45,723 bases of DNA from JAKSCF01 sp028279945 (lineage in GTDB: Bacteria > Bacillota > Clostridia > Peptostreptococcales > JAAYPU01), in assembly GCA_028279945.1 (NCBI GenBank), contig JANQMT010000172.1, forward strand, positions 1 to 45,723, given 5' to 3'. Within the stretch, counting starts at the first letter, position 1, and every line of letters begins with the position of its first letter. Shown piece by piece: positions 8,519 through 15,488 of the stretch. Under the pieces are notes generated by a model that was not told the origin of the DNA, ran no database searches, and saw only the letters and a program-made list of their open reading frames with translations. The translations under genes were made by a program, and so were the position numbers.

Positions 8519-8800
8519 ATGAATCAAGTTAAATATGCTTATATTGTAAAAACAGCTTCATATGATTCTAAAAACCATAAAGCTGTTTTTGAAACAGATT
8601 CGTTTAAAACAAATATAGTGGGCGTAAGCTCAGTTGAAGAAGCTTGCAAAATAGCTGTTGAATTAACAAAAACCGGGACAAGCATGATTGACCTTTGCAG
8701 CGGTTTTAAGGAAGAAGATGCAAAAAAAGTTTATAATGCTGTTAAAAGTGTTGGGCCGGTTAGAGTAGGCTTTATTGGAAAGTTTTTTGTTGAGGCATAA
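8519..8800 (+). CDS. Small conserved protein, DUF6506-like
   Basis: This 93-residue soluble protein begins MNQVKYAYIVKTASYD and contains VGVSSVEEACKIAVEL, TGTSMIDLCSGF and GPVRVGFIGKFF. The overall pattern resembles the small DUF6506 family, which has no assigned function; I make this link from memory and at moderate confidence. I chose ATG 8519 because TAAGGAG ends at 8510 with 8 bases of spacing; a GTG at 8510 lies inside the ribosome site. It is the last gene of the first tight block and follows the aminotransferase by 33 bases. Nothing in it suggests membrane location or DNA binding. Confidence 0.65.
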   Translation: MNQVKYAYIVKTASYDSKNHKAVFETDSFKTNIVGVSSVEEACKIAVELTKTGTSMIDLCSGFKEEDAKKVYNAVKSVGPVRVGFIGKFFVEA

Positions 8801-8803
8801 GGC

Positions 8804-8832
8804 TTACCAATACGGCTAAGGCGTGATATAAT
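8804..8832 (+). promoter_or_regulatory. Candidate vegetative promoter
   Basis: TTACCA (8804-8809) and TATAAT (8827-8832) are separated by 17 bases. A start near 8839 would place the hairpin at 8845-8892 at the 5' end of the transcript. It could drive a small RNA or the downstream tusA-like genes. The -10 is perfect; the -35 matches TTGACA at four of six bases. Confidence 0.45.
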
Positions 8833-8844
8833 ATATGAACAGTG

Positions 8845-8892
8845 GTGCGTCCATCATTGGAATTAGCAAAATAAATTTCTTATGGGACGCAC
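8845..8892 (+). terminator. Bulged GC-rich hairpin, possible terminator or small-RNA structure
   Basis: GTGCGTCCAT (8845-8854) pairs with ATGG-GACGCAC (8882-8892), with one bulged G and a 27-base loop that can itself pair partly. It is followed by TTTATAATAAA, which is weak as a U-tract. It may end the upstream operon (last stop at 8800) or, with the TATAAT at 8827, form a short structured RNA. Confidence 0.4.
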
Positions 8893-9242
8893 TTTATAAT
8901 AAAAAAAATTCTATATTTTCCATTCATTTTTAAATATTTTTAAGCATATTATAAAAAAAGATACCTCTTAGGACTTGAAATTATGAAGCAGACGTGGTAA
9001 AAAATATAATATACACTAAAAATCGAATCACTTCAATAATTAGTTTCTATCTCTTATCCCAAAATATTTCAATTGTAATTTTTTATAAAAAACGCTTTGT
9101 AGTATTTGTACCTTTTGTATTGTCAGAAAATTCAAACTAGTCATAATTTTTACACGCCATAATCTTATGGATGAACCATTTAAGTTATTACTTTTGTATT
9201 ATTAACCAAATTATTTCTGATTATTAAAAGGAGGAATTGAGT

Positions 9243-9470
9243 ATGAGAGAAAAGGTATTAAATTGTTTAGGAGAAGCCTGTCCGGCGTTAGTGATCAAAA
9301 CAGAAGATGCAATAAAGGAACTGGAAATTGGGGATGAATTGGTTGTGCAATGTGACCATATTTGTGCTTCAAAGAATATTTCAGAATGGGCACATAATAA
9401 GGGGCATTATGCAGAGTTGTTAGAAGTGAATTATGGAGAGTGGGAAATTACAATTGAAAAACTTAAGTAG
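9243..9470 (+). CDS. TusA/SirA-like sulfurtransferase-family protein (first copy)
   Basis: This 75-residue protein belongs to the TusA fold family of small sulfur carriers. The defining CP dipeptide is present in GEACPALVIK (Cys13), and the second half has the family's alternating pattern ending in a ...EWA.NKGH segment. Besides Cys13 it has Cys8, Cys37 and Cys41; Cys8, Cys13 and Cys41 are shared with the neighbouring copy. The second-half motif reads DHICASKNISEW in place of the usual DP....DIP.W. I chose ATG 9243 because AAAGGAGGA ends 8 bases before it; the TTG at 9237 would be too close. Persulfide transfer to an unknown acceptor, or redox relay with the adjacent flavoprotein disulfide reductase, is a reasonable but unproven role. 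Confidence 0.78.
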   Translation: MREKVLNCLGEACPALVIKTEDAIKELEIGDELVVQCDHICASKNISEWAHNKGHYAELLEVNYGEWEITIEKLK

Positions 9471-9506
9471 CCGGCTTTAAATTGATTCATAATGGAGGAG
9501 GTAACA

Positions 9507-9731
9507 ATGAAAAAATTTGTATTGGTTTGCGTGGGAGAAGCATGTCCAACACCTCTGATGAAAGTTGAAAAAATTATGAATGACCTGGAAAAAAAAGATA
9601 TGCTGTTTGTAACGGTTGATCATATGTGTGCTATGAAAGACATACCTGAGTGGGCAATTAGAAATGGGTATAATTTAGAAACTAATGAAGCAGACGATGG
9701 TGAATGGGAAATAATGATTGAGAAAAATTAA
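9507..9731 (+). CDS. TusA/SirA-like sulfurtransferase-family protein (second copy)
   Basis: This 74-residue tandem paralogue of the protein encoded at 9243 shares the Cys8-x4-Cys13-Pro pattern (CVGEACPTP), the DHMCAMKDIPEWA segment with Cys41, and a GEWEI(T/M)IEK ending. It keeps the classical CPxP form, which the first copy has changed to CPAL. The start is ATG 9507: the ATG at 9492 lies within the ribosome site ATGGAGGAGGT itself. It follows the first copy by 36 bases and precedes the thioredoxin-reductase-like gene by 89. Two adjacent TusA-like carriers with slightly different active-site loops may hand sulfur or electrons on sequentially, or serve different partners. Confidence 0.78.
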   Translation: MKKFVLVCVGEACPTPLMKVEKIMNDLEKKDMLFVTVDHMCAMKDIPEWAIRNGYNLETNEADDGEWEIMIEKN

Positions 9732-9771
9732 ATGATAATAAAAATTGTAATAGTTGTTTTTAGACATAGCT

Positions 9772-9804
9772 TTAGGTGGTATTTTTAAACACAATACCAC
9801 CTAA
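9772..9804 (+). repeat. Perfect 12-bp inverted repeat before the thioredoxin-reductase-like gene
   Basis: TTAGGTGGTATT (9772-9783) and AATACCACCTAA (9793-9804) are exact reverse complements with a 9-base spacer. The structure ends one base before the region carrying the next ribosome site (GAAGGGGA, 9806-9813). No U-tract follows, so it is not a normal terminator. It could be an operator, or an mRNA structure that separates expression of the TusA-like and reductase-like genes. Confidence 0.7.
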
Positions 9805-9820
9805 TGAAGGGGAATTTGGT

Positions 9821-10783
9821 ATGAGAAATAAACCCGTGAGTCAATTTGATATCGTAATTATAGGGGGAGGACCGGCTGGTTTAGCAGCAAGCATATGGTC
9901 TGGTAGAGGTCGGTTTAAGACATTGGTTATTGAACAAGCATTACTTGGTGGACTGGCTGTTACAACCAGCATAATTGATAATTATCCTGGTTTTCCGGAA
10001 GGTGTTACAGGTAAAGGCTTAATAGAGCTGTTTTATCAACAAGCAAAAAAATATTCCGTTCAGTTTAAATTGACAAATGTTAAGAATATAGACTTGTTAG
10101 ATCACATTAAAAAAATTGAAACCTTTAAAAATATCTATGAGACCAAAGTAGTTATCATTGCTACCGGGAAAAGGCCTAAGACTACCGGGGCAATGAATGA
10201 AGAGAAATATATTGGAAAGGGCATTTCATTTTGCTCAGCCTGTGATGCTGCATCCAATACGTGCAAAAAAGTAGTAGTGGTGGGTTCCAATGACGAAGCA
10301 CTTGAAGAGAGTGTTTTTCTTGCTAAATTTGCTGACGAAGTCACCGTAACCATGAATAATGATATGGAGCACATGGAGTGTAAGCCTTATGTTAAGCTTT
10401 TGGCCTTAAACAACCCCAAAATACATTTTAAATCCAATACAATAGTAGAAGCCTTTGAAGGTAATGAAAAACTTGAAAAGGTCATTTTAAAAGACATTAA
10501 AACACATGATATGGTTGCCGTACCTTGTCATTCATGCTTTGAATATATAGGATATTTGCCCAATACGGATTTATTTAAAGGATTAGTCAACTTAGATGAT
10601 GAGGGATATATCATCACTAATGATAGGATGGAAACCAATATTGAAGGGGTATATGCCATTGGAGATGTAAGGAAAGGCGATATAAAGCAAGTTGCCACCT
10701 GTGTCAGTGATGGTGCCATAGCAAGTACAAGGGCACAAAATTATATCAAACAAAAGTCAGTATATGGCTTACATAAAAGCTAA
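9821..10783 (+). CDS. Thioredoxin-reductase-like flavoprotein lacking the NADPH-binding motifs
   Basis: This 320-residue protein is in the low-molecular-weight thioredoxin reductase family: FAD motif IIGGGPAGLAAS (residues 13-24), redox-active CxxC as CSAC (Cys138-Cys141), and a C-terminal FAD motif YAIGDVRKGDIKQVATCVSDGAIA. The NADPH domain is altered. The dinucleotide loop reads GSNDEAL (155-161) where ordinary enzymes have GGGDSA/GGGDTA, and MNNDMEH stands where the HRRxxFR 2'-phosphate-binding motif is expected. It may therefore take electrons from ferredoxin or another donor, as clostridial ferredoxin-dependent flavin thioredoxin reductases do. ATG 9821 is chosen because GAAGGGGA precedes it; the upstream GTG at 9776 lies inside a hairpin. 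Context suggests it reduces the adjacent TusA-like proteins or another disulfide partner. Confidence 0.8.
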   Translation: MRNKPVSQFDIVIIGGGPAGLAASIWSGRGRFKTLVIEQALLGGLAVTTSIIDNYPGFPEGVTGKGLIELFYQQAKKYSVQFKLTNVKNIDLLDHIKKIETFKNIYETKVVIIATGKRPKTTGAMNEEKYIGKGISFCSACDAASNTCKKVVVVGSNDEALEESVFLAKFADEVTVTMNNDMEHMECKPYVKLLALNNPKIHFKSNTIVEAFEGNEKLEKVILKDIKTHDMVAVPCHSCFEYIGYLPNTDLFKGLVNLDDEGYIITNDRMETNIEGVYAIGDVRKGDIKQVATCVSDGAIASTRAQNYIKQKSVYGLHKS

Positions 10784-10788
10784 AAGAT

Positions 10789-10826
10789 GAGGTATAGGAA
10801 TAATCCTATACCTCAAATTATTTAAT
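10789..10826 (+). terminator. Terminator after the thioredoxin-reductase-like gene
   Basis: GAGGTATAGGA (10789-10799) and TCCTATACCTC (10804-10814) form a perfect 11-bp stem with an ATAA tetraloop. The tail AAATTATTTAATG is only moderately U-rich, so termination may be partial. It lies 6 bases after the stop codon. Confidence 0.65.
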
Positions 10827-10917
10827 GATAATTCATTTTATAAAGGTATAAAAAAGAAAAAATTGTCAATGAACGTATTATCGTATAAAAGTTGAACAAT
10901 AAAAATTGAACAATGAC

Positions 10918-10945
10918 TTGACTATTTAGATGCATCTGTTAAAAT
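10918..10945 (+). promoter_or_regulatory. ileS promoter
   Basis: TTGACT (10918-10923) and TAAAAT (10940-10945) are separated by 16 bases. A start near 10952 is just upstream of the first T-box helices, as expected for a T-box-controlled aminoacyl-tRNA synthetase gene. Confidence 0.65.
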
Positions 10946-10954
10946 ATATTGTAA

Positions 10955-11207
10955 AAATGGCAATGTAAAAGGCAATGAAAAGAAGAGTAGGTTTGTTGAG
11001 GTTTTAAGAGAGGCAATGGTTGGTGAAAATTGCCGGCTGGATCAAATCGAAAATCATCTTTGAGCTTGTTTTTTGAAGGGATAGTAAGAAAACACGTCGA
11101 TACACGTTACGTATTTTGAGTGATGAACAAGGAATGATACTTGTTTATAACAAGGGTGGTACCACGGTTTTAAAAAATCGTCCCTAGGCAGCAGCCTAGG
11201 TTTTTTT
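10955..11207 (+). ncRNA. T-box leader (tRNA-Ile responsive)
   Basis: This leader has the T-box hallmark AGGGTGGTACCACGG (11153-11167), whose UGGU bulge pairs with the ACCA end of uncharged tRNA. Upstream is a long stem I region with an internal ATC repeat at 11053-11058, the Ile codon expected in the specifier loop. Downstream, CCTAGGC (11183-11189) pairs with GCCTAGG (11194-11200) and is followed by seven T residues, which is the terminator. When Ile-tRNA is uncharged, the antiterminator forms and ileS is transcribed. Confidence 0.93.
11183..11207 (+). terminator. T-box regulated terminator
   Basis: A 7-bp GC-rich stem (11183-11189 with 11194-11200) with an AGCA loop is directly followed by T7. 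It is the alternative structure to the T-box antiterminator and controls read-through into ileS. Confidence 0.9.
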
Positions 11208-11273
11208 ATTTAACTGAATTTTAATGAACTCTCATAATACTATGAAATAGAGACTGAAAGGATGGAATGGATC

Positions 11274-14200
11274 ATGTTTGAGAATTTATCTGATAAGCCC
11301 ATTGCAAAGGTGCAGGCATTACAAGCAGATCAATGGGATGATAACGACTTACTTGGTAAATGTGTCACAACAAGAAAAGGGCAGCCTTCATTTGTATTTT
11401 ATGAAGGACCGCCTACGGCTAATGGAAAGCCGGGAATACATCACGTTATTGCCAGAACATTAAAGGATAGTGTCTGTCGCTACAAGACCATGAAGGGCTT
11501 TGAGGTAAAAAGAAAAGCCGGATGGGATACCCATGGGCTTCCGGTAGAAATAGAAGTAGAAAAGCAGCTGCAGCTGTCTAACAAACAAGAAATTGAAGCT
11601 TATGGAATGGATAACTTCAATAAAAAATGTAAAGAATCCGTATTTACCTATGAAAAGCAATGGCGTGAGATGACAAGAAAAATGGGATACCTGATAGACT
11701 TAGATCATCCGTACATCACGCTGGATAATGACTATATAGAATCTGTTTGGTGGATTTTAGATAAATTTTTCAAAGAAGATATGATCTACGATGGACACAA
11801 AATCTTACCGTATTGCCCAAGATGCGGAACAGGATTAGCCTCTCATGAGGTTGCTTTAGGATATAAAGAAGTAAAAACGAATACGGTGGTAGCGGCTTTT
11901 AAAAGAAAAGATGCAGAAGAATACTTTCTTGCATGGACCACTACACCGTGGACACTGGCTTCAAATGTATCCCTTACAGTGCATCCTAATGTGGACTATA
12001 TAAAAGCAAAATCCCAAGGCAACCTGTTCTATGTTGCAAAGGATTTAGCCAATAAAGTACTTGGTGATGATTATGAAATCCTTGAAACGATGAAAGGTAA
12101 AGATTTAGAGTACTTAGAATATGAGCAGTTGATGCCTTTTGTTGAAGTAGATAAAAAAGCATTCTTTATAACTTGTAATGATTATGTAACCACAGAAGAT
12201 GGAACCGGAATTGTCCATACTGCACCTGCATTTGGTGAGGATGATTATCGTACGGGAAGAAAATATGACTTACCTGTACCAAATCCGGTAAATGAAGACG
12301 GAAAATATATGGCAACACCTTGGAAAGGTCAGTTTGTTATGGATTGTGATGTTGACATTATTAAATGGCTTCATTCAGAGGGCAAACTGTTTTCAAAAGA
12401 AAAAATGGAGCATAATTACCCACACTGTTGGAGATGCACTACACCACTGCTGTACTATGGAAAACCAAGCTGGTATATTGAAATGACCAAAATTAAAGAC
12501 CGTTTAATTGCAAACAATAATTCTATCAATTGGTATCCTGACTATGTGGGAGAAAAAAGATTTGGAAATTGGCTGGAGAACTTAAATGATTGGGCACTTT
12601 CAAGAAACCGTTATTGGGGAACGCCTTTAAATATTTGGAGATGTGAGTGCGGGCACCTTGAATCTGTAGGATCGAGAAAAGATTTAGTTGAAAAAGCCAT
12701 TGAAGATATAGATGAGCGTATTGAACTGCATCGACCATATGTAGATGATGTTCACTTAAAATGCAGCAAGTGTGACGGCTCTATGACCAGAGTCAGTGAA
12801 GTCATTGACTGCTGGTTTGATAGTGGTGCTATGCCGTTCGCCCAGCATCATTATCCTTTTGAAAATAGTGAGCATTTTGATAATGAATTATTCCCTGCAG
12901 ATTTTATCTGTGAAGGGATCGATCAGACCAGAGGATGGTTCTATTCGCTTTTGGCAATTTCAAGCTTTGTTAAAGGGGTATCGCCTTATAAGAATGTATT
13001 GGTCAATGATTTGATTTTAGACAAAGAAGGCAAGAAAATGTCAAAATCAAAAGGCAATACGGTAGATCCATTTAATCTATTTGAAAAGTATGGTGCAGAT
13101 GCGACAAGATGGTACTTACTGCATGTATCACCGGCATGGACGCCTACCAAGTTTGATGAAGAAGGTTTAAAAGAAATACAAAATAAATATTTCGGTACAT
13201 TGAAGAATGTATATAACTTCTTTGTCATGTATTCCAATACGGATAAAGTGGATATATCTTCTTTCTTTGTTGAATACGCCCATAGACCCGAATTGGACAG
13301 ATGGGTATTATCCAAATACAATAAACTGGTTAAGGCTGTTACTGATGAGATGGAATCTTACGATCTCATGAAGGCAGTAAGGAAGATCCAAGAATTTGTA
13401 GATGAAGATTTATCCAATTGGTACATCAGAAGAGCCAGAAGACGATTCTGGGGTACTGAGCTGAATGAAGATAAAAAATCGGTTTATAATACAACTTTTG
13501 AGATTCTGGTAGGTGTAACCAAGTTAATGGCACCATTCGCACCATTCCTATCTGATGAAATGTATAAAAAATTAACCGGAGAAGAATCTGTGCATTTGGC
13601 TTATTATCCAACCTGCGATGAAGCTTTAATTGTAGAAAAAGTTGAAGAAAGAATGGACTTAGTAAGAGATTTAGTAGGGCTTGGGCGCTCGGCCAGAGAG
13701 CAAGTGAAGATTAAAGTAAGGCAGCCTCTCAATAGAATCATTGTAGATGGGAAGTATGAATCGCTTATTAGTGATATGAGTCAGTTAATCATGGAAGAGC
13801 TGAATATCAAAGAAGTAGTTTTTGAAAAAAATCTTGATAAATACATGAATTATAACTTAAAGCCTGACTTTAAAGCTGCAGGGCCTGTATTGGGCAAGAA
13901 AGTAAAATCTTTAGCAAAAGCATTGGCACAAGCAGACGTTCCTAAAGCCATCGCTGAACTAGAAGCAGACGGCAAAATGACATTGGATATTGAAGGGGAA
14001 AATACTGAACTGGATAAAGCCTTAATCAATGTGAACATTAGTGCTAAAGAAGGTTTTACCATTACCATGGAAAACAATCTTTTTACAGTCTTGGATACCA
14101 CCATTACAGATGAGCTGGTGTACGAAGGACTGGCAAGAGAGTTTGTATCTAAAGTTCAGCAGATGAGAAAGAATAATGACTATGAAGTATTGGATAACAT

Positions 14201-14369
14201 CCATATATATTATAATGCCGATGAAGAAGTCGTAAAATCTATCCATATCCATAAAGATTATATTATAAAAGAGACTTTGGCTGTAAAGCTGGAAGAAACC
14301 GACAAGAACATGGATGCTCAAGATTTAAATGGCAGAAAAGCCGGCATTGAAATCGAGAAAATTGGCTAG
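11274..14369 (+). CDS. ileS: Isoleucyl-tRNA synthetase, IleRS2-type
   Basis: This 1031-residue class I synthetase attaches isoleucine to tRNA-Ile. It has the long, eukaryote-like IleRS2 layout rather than the ~920-residue IleRS1 form. The HIGH signature reads GIHH (residues 54-57, in ANGKPGIHHV), that is, with the first and third residues swapped relative to HxGH. KMSKS is intact at 588-592. Paired-cysteine segments such as CPRCG, CWRC and CSKCD are present, and the editing domain lies between about 190 and 400. I prefer ATG 11274 (MFENLSDK) to ATG 11262 because AAAGGA overlaps the latter; spacing to 11274 is 11. It is controlled by the Ile T-box just upstream. IleRS2 enzymes are known for low sensitivity to mupirocin, and the GXHH subset is reported as extremely resistant. 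Confidence 0.95.
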   Translation: MFENLSDKPIAKVQALQADQWDDNDLLGKCVTTRKGQPSFVFYEGPPTANGKPGIHHVIARTLKDSVCRYKTMKGFEVKRKAGWDTHGLPVEIEVEKQLQLSNKQEIEAYGMDNFNKKCKESVFTYEKQWREMTRKMGYLIDLDHPYITLDNDYIESVWWILDKFFKEDMIYDGHKILPYCPRCGTGLASHEVALGYKEVKTNTVVAAFKRKDAEEYFLAWTTTPWTLASNVSLTVHPNVDYIKAKSQGNLFYVAKDLANKVLGDDYEILETMKGKDLEYLEYEQLMPFVEVDKKAFFITCNDYVTTEDGTGIVHTAPAFGEDDYRTGRKYDLPVPNPVNEDGKYMATPWKGQFVMDCDVDIIKWLHSEGKLFSKEKMEHNYPHCWRCTTPLLYYGKPSWYIEMTKIKDRLIANNNSINWYPDYVGEKRFGNWLENLNDWALSRNRYWGTPLNIWRCECGHLESVGSRKDLVEKAIEDIDERIELHRPYVDDVHLKCSKCDGSMTRVSEVIDCWFDSGAMPFAQHHYPFENSEHFDNELFPADFICEGIDQTRGWFYSLLAISSFVKGVSPYKNVLVNDLILDKEGKKMSKSKGNTVDPFNLFEKYGADATRWYLLHVSPAWTPTKFDEEGLKEIQNKYFGTLKNVYNFFVMYSNTDKVDISSFFVEYAHRPELDRWVLSKYNKLVKAVTDEMESYDLMKAVRKIQEFVDEDLSNWYIRRARRRFWGTELNEDKKSVYNTTFEILVGVTKLMAPFAPFLSDEMYKKLTGEESVHLAYYPTCDEALIVEKVEERMDLVRDLVGLGRSAREQVKIKVRQPLNRIIVDGKYESLISDMSQLIMEELNIKEVVFEKNLDKYMNYNLKPDFKAAGPVLGKKVKSLAKALAQADVPKAIAELEADGKMTLDIEGENTELDKALINVNISAKEGFTITMENNLFTVLDTTITDELVYEGLAREFVSKVQQMRKNNDYEVLDNIHIYYNADEEVVKSIHIHKDYIIKETLAVKLEETDKNMDAQDLNGRKAGIEIEKIG

Positions 14370-14378
14370 TTTATAACT

Positions 14379-14406
14379 AAAAGAGACACCCTGAGGTGTC
14401 TCTTTT
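14379..14406. terminator. Bidirectional terminator between ileS and the convergent stalk-domain gene
   Basis: AAAAGAGACACC (14379-14390) and GGTGTCTCTTTT (14395-14406) form a 12-bp perfect stem with a CTGA loop and A- and T-rich flanks on both sides. It can end transcription from both directions, and it slightly overlaps the stop codon of the minus-strand gene (14405-14407). Confidence 0.85.
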
Positions 14407-15328
14407 ATTCAGATGGTATATAAGGTGAGAAATTTAATCGTTTTTCATTTTCTAAAACCGGCATTTTGTAGGAAAAGTTATAGGTTGCTTCGTATCCTAT
14501 TTGTCTTTTTTGCAGGACCACCATAACGGTTAATAGGCAGTCGCCCACATATTGATTATCAACAATATTGCCGGATGTTTGAGCGACAAGCATCTTATTC
14601 TTCGAATTTTTGTTGACCAACGTATAGATTAAAGCTTTATAAGATCCGTCTTCAAAACGTTTAAAGGATACATATTCTTTATTAAGATCATCTTCAGACA
14701 TGTCATCAAATTTCTCAGTAAATTTGTCTTCAGTGATGTATTTTAAAGTGTCATTGTCCATATCATATAAATAGAAGATCTCAAAAGGTTCAAATTGTTT
14801 CACTTCATTAGAATTTTCAGCTCGTTCAGGTTTTTCCGGTGTTATCGTTTCTGTAGCTTCTGTATGGATGTCAATGCTGTAAGTTTCTCCATTCCATTCT
14901 ATACCGGCGCCCAGTGATTCACTTACAAATCGCAGTGGTGCTATAGTGGTATTGTTTAATAATTGTGGAGAGACATTTAAAATATATTTTTGTTCGTTGA
15001 CATAAGCGGTTTCTTTTCCGATCTGTAAAGAAATAGTGATGTCATTTTTTAGGATGGTAACGGTTTGGGTATTGCCTTCCCAAGATACAGTTGCTCCCAG
15101 TGCTTCTGAAAGTTCTCTTATTGGTACAATAGTTGACCCATTGATAATAAAGGGTTTCTGGCTAAAAGATTTTTGGATGCCATTGATGTTAACGGTAATT
15201 TCTTTTTCTACTGTCACATTAGTAATATGAGTAGTCAATCGCTTTCCTTGAGAAGCATCCATAAAATTAAAGCGTAAAAAACCAAGCGCTAACAAAAGGA
15301 ACAAAATAATAGTTATATTTTTCTTCAA
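14405..15328 (-). CDS. Exported protein with copper amine oxidase N-terminal-like (stalk) domain
   Basis: This 307-residue protein starts with a signal or anchor sequence: basic start KKN then a hydrophobic run ITIILFLLLALGFL. Next is the common Clostridia 'stalk' domain (copper_amine_oxidN1 type), recognisable from INGSTIVPIRELSEALGATVSWEG and TTIAPLRFVSESLGAGIEWNG, a tandem beta-repeat pair at about residues 55-155. The C-terminal half (about 175-307) is not recognised. The name of the domain does not imply amine oxidase activity; such domains are usually cell-surface modules. I chose TTG 15328 because AGGAAGG lies 8 bases upstream and gives a proper signal peptide. The ATG at 15355 has its G-run only one base away. 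It is transcribed alone, convergent with ileS. Confidence 0.75.
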   Translation of the reverse strand: MKKNITIILFLLLALGFLRFNFMDASQGKRLTTHITNVTVEKEITVNINGIQKSFSQKPFIINGSTIVPIRELSEALGATVSWEGNTQTVTILKNDITISLQIGKETAYVNEQKYILNVSPQLLNNTTIAPLRFVSESLGAGIEWNGETYSIDIHTEATETITPEKPERAENSNEVKQFEPFEIFYLYDMDNDTLKYITEDKFTEKFDDMSEDDLNKEYVSFKRFEDGSYKALIYTLVNKNSKNKMLVAQTSGNIVDNQYVGDCLLTVMVVLQKRQIGYEATYNFSYKMPVLENEKRLNFSPYIPSE

Positions 15329-15446
15329 ACTGATTTCCTTCCTGTTTTTTTGCATACCCCCTTTTCGTTGATACTTAGGCGGTATGTAATATCCAAAATA
15401 AAACCAAGCGCTTGAATAAGAAGGACTCAATGAGAAATTGAAAGAA

Positions 15447-15482
15447 AATGAAAAGAGACACTATACAATATGTAAGTGTCCC
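15447..15482 (-). terminator. Terminator downstream of gerQ
   Basis: Read on the minus strand, GGGACACT (15482-15475) pairs with AGTGTCTC (15462-15455), allowing one G-U pair, around a 12-base loop, followed by TTTTCATTTTC. It lies 6 bases beyond the gerQ stop codon and ends the cwlJ-gerQ unit. Confidence 0.65.
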
Positions 15483-15488
15483 TAGTGT

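Larger units (their letters stand above)
8801..9242. other. 442-base noncoding gap between the DUF6506-like and TusA-like genes
   Basis: I see no coding potential here. The left part holds a promoter-like TTACCA-N17-TATAAT (8804-8832) and a bulged hairpin (8845-8892), listed separately. The right part (8900-9225) is strongly AT-rich with no clear symmetry. The AAAGGAGGA ribosome site of the next gene closes the gap at 9227-9235. The gap suggests that the TusA/thioredoxin-reductase-like genes form a transcription unit separate from the TRAP/flavoprotein block. Confidence 0.6.
10784..11273. other. 490-base noncoding region containing a terminator, a promoter and a T-box leader
   Basis: No gene lies here. 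In order it contains the terminator of the preceding operon (10789-10814), an AT-rich spacer, a vegetative promoter (10918-10945), and the Ile T-box leader with its own terminator (about 10955-11207). The last 66 bases lead to the ileS ribosome site. Confidence 0.8.

Noticed and set aside
8801..9242. Known riboswitch (for example guanidine or SAM classes) before the TusA-like genes
   Set aside because: I could not find the conserved cores of these classes; the only strong structure is the hairpin at 8845-8892.
9821..10783. Ordinary NADPH-thioredoxin reductase (trxB)
   Set aside because: Both NADPH-binding motifs are replaced and no thioredoxin gene is adjacent, so I did not use the gene symbol.
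14405..15328. Copper amine oxidase
   Set aside because: Only the small N-terminal-like stalk module is present; the catalytic domain and topaquinone motif are absent.
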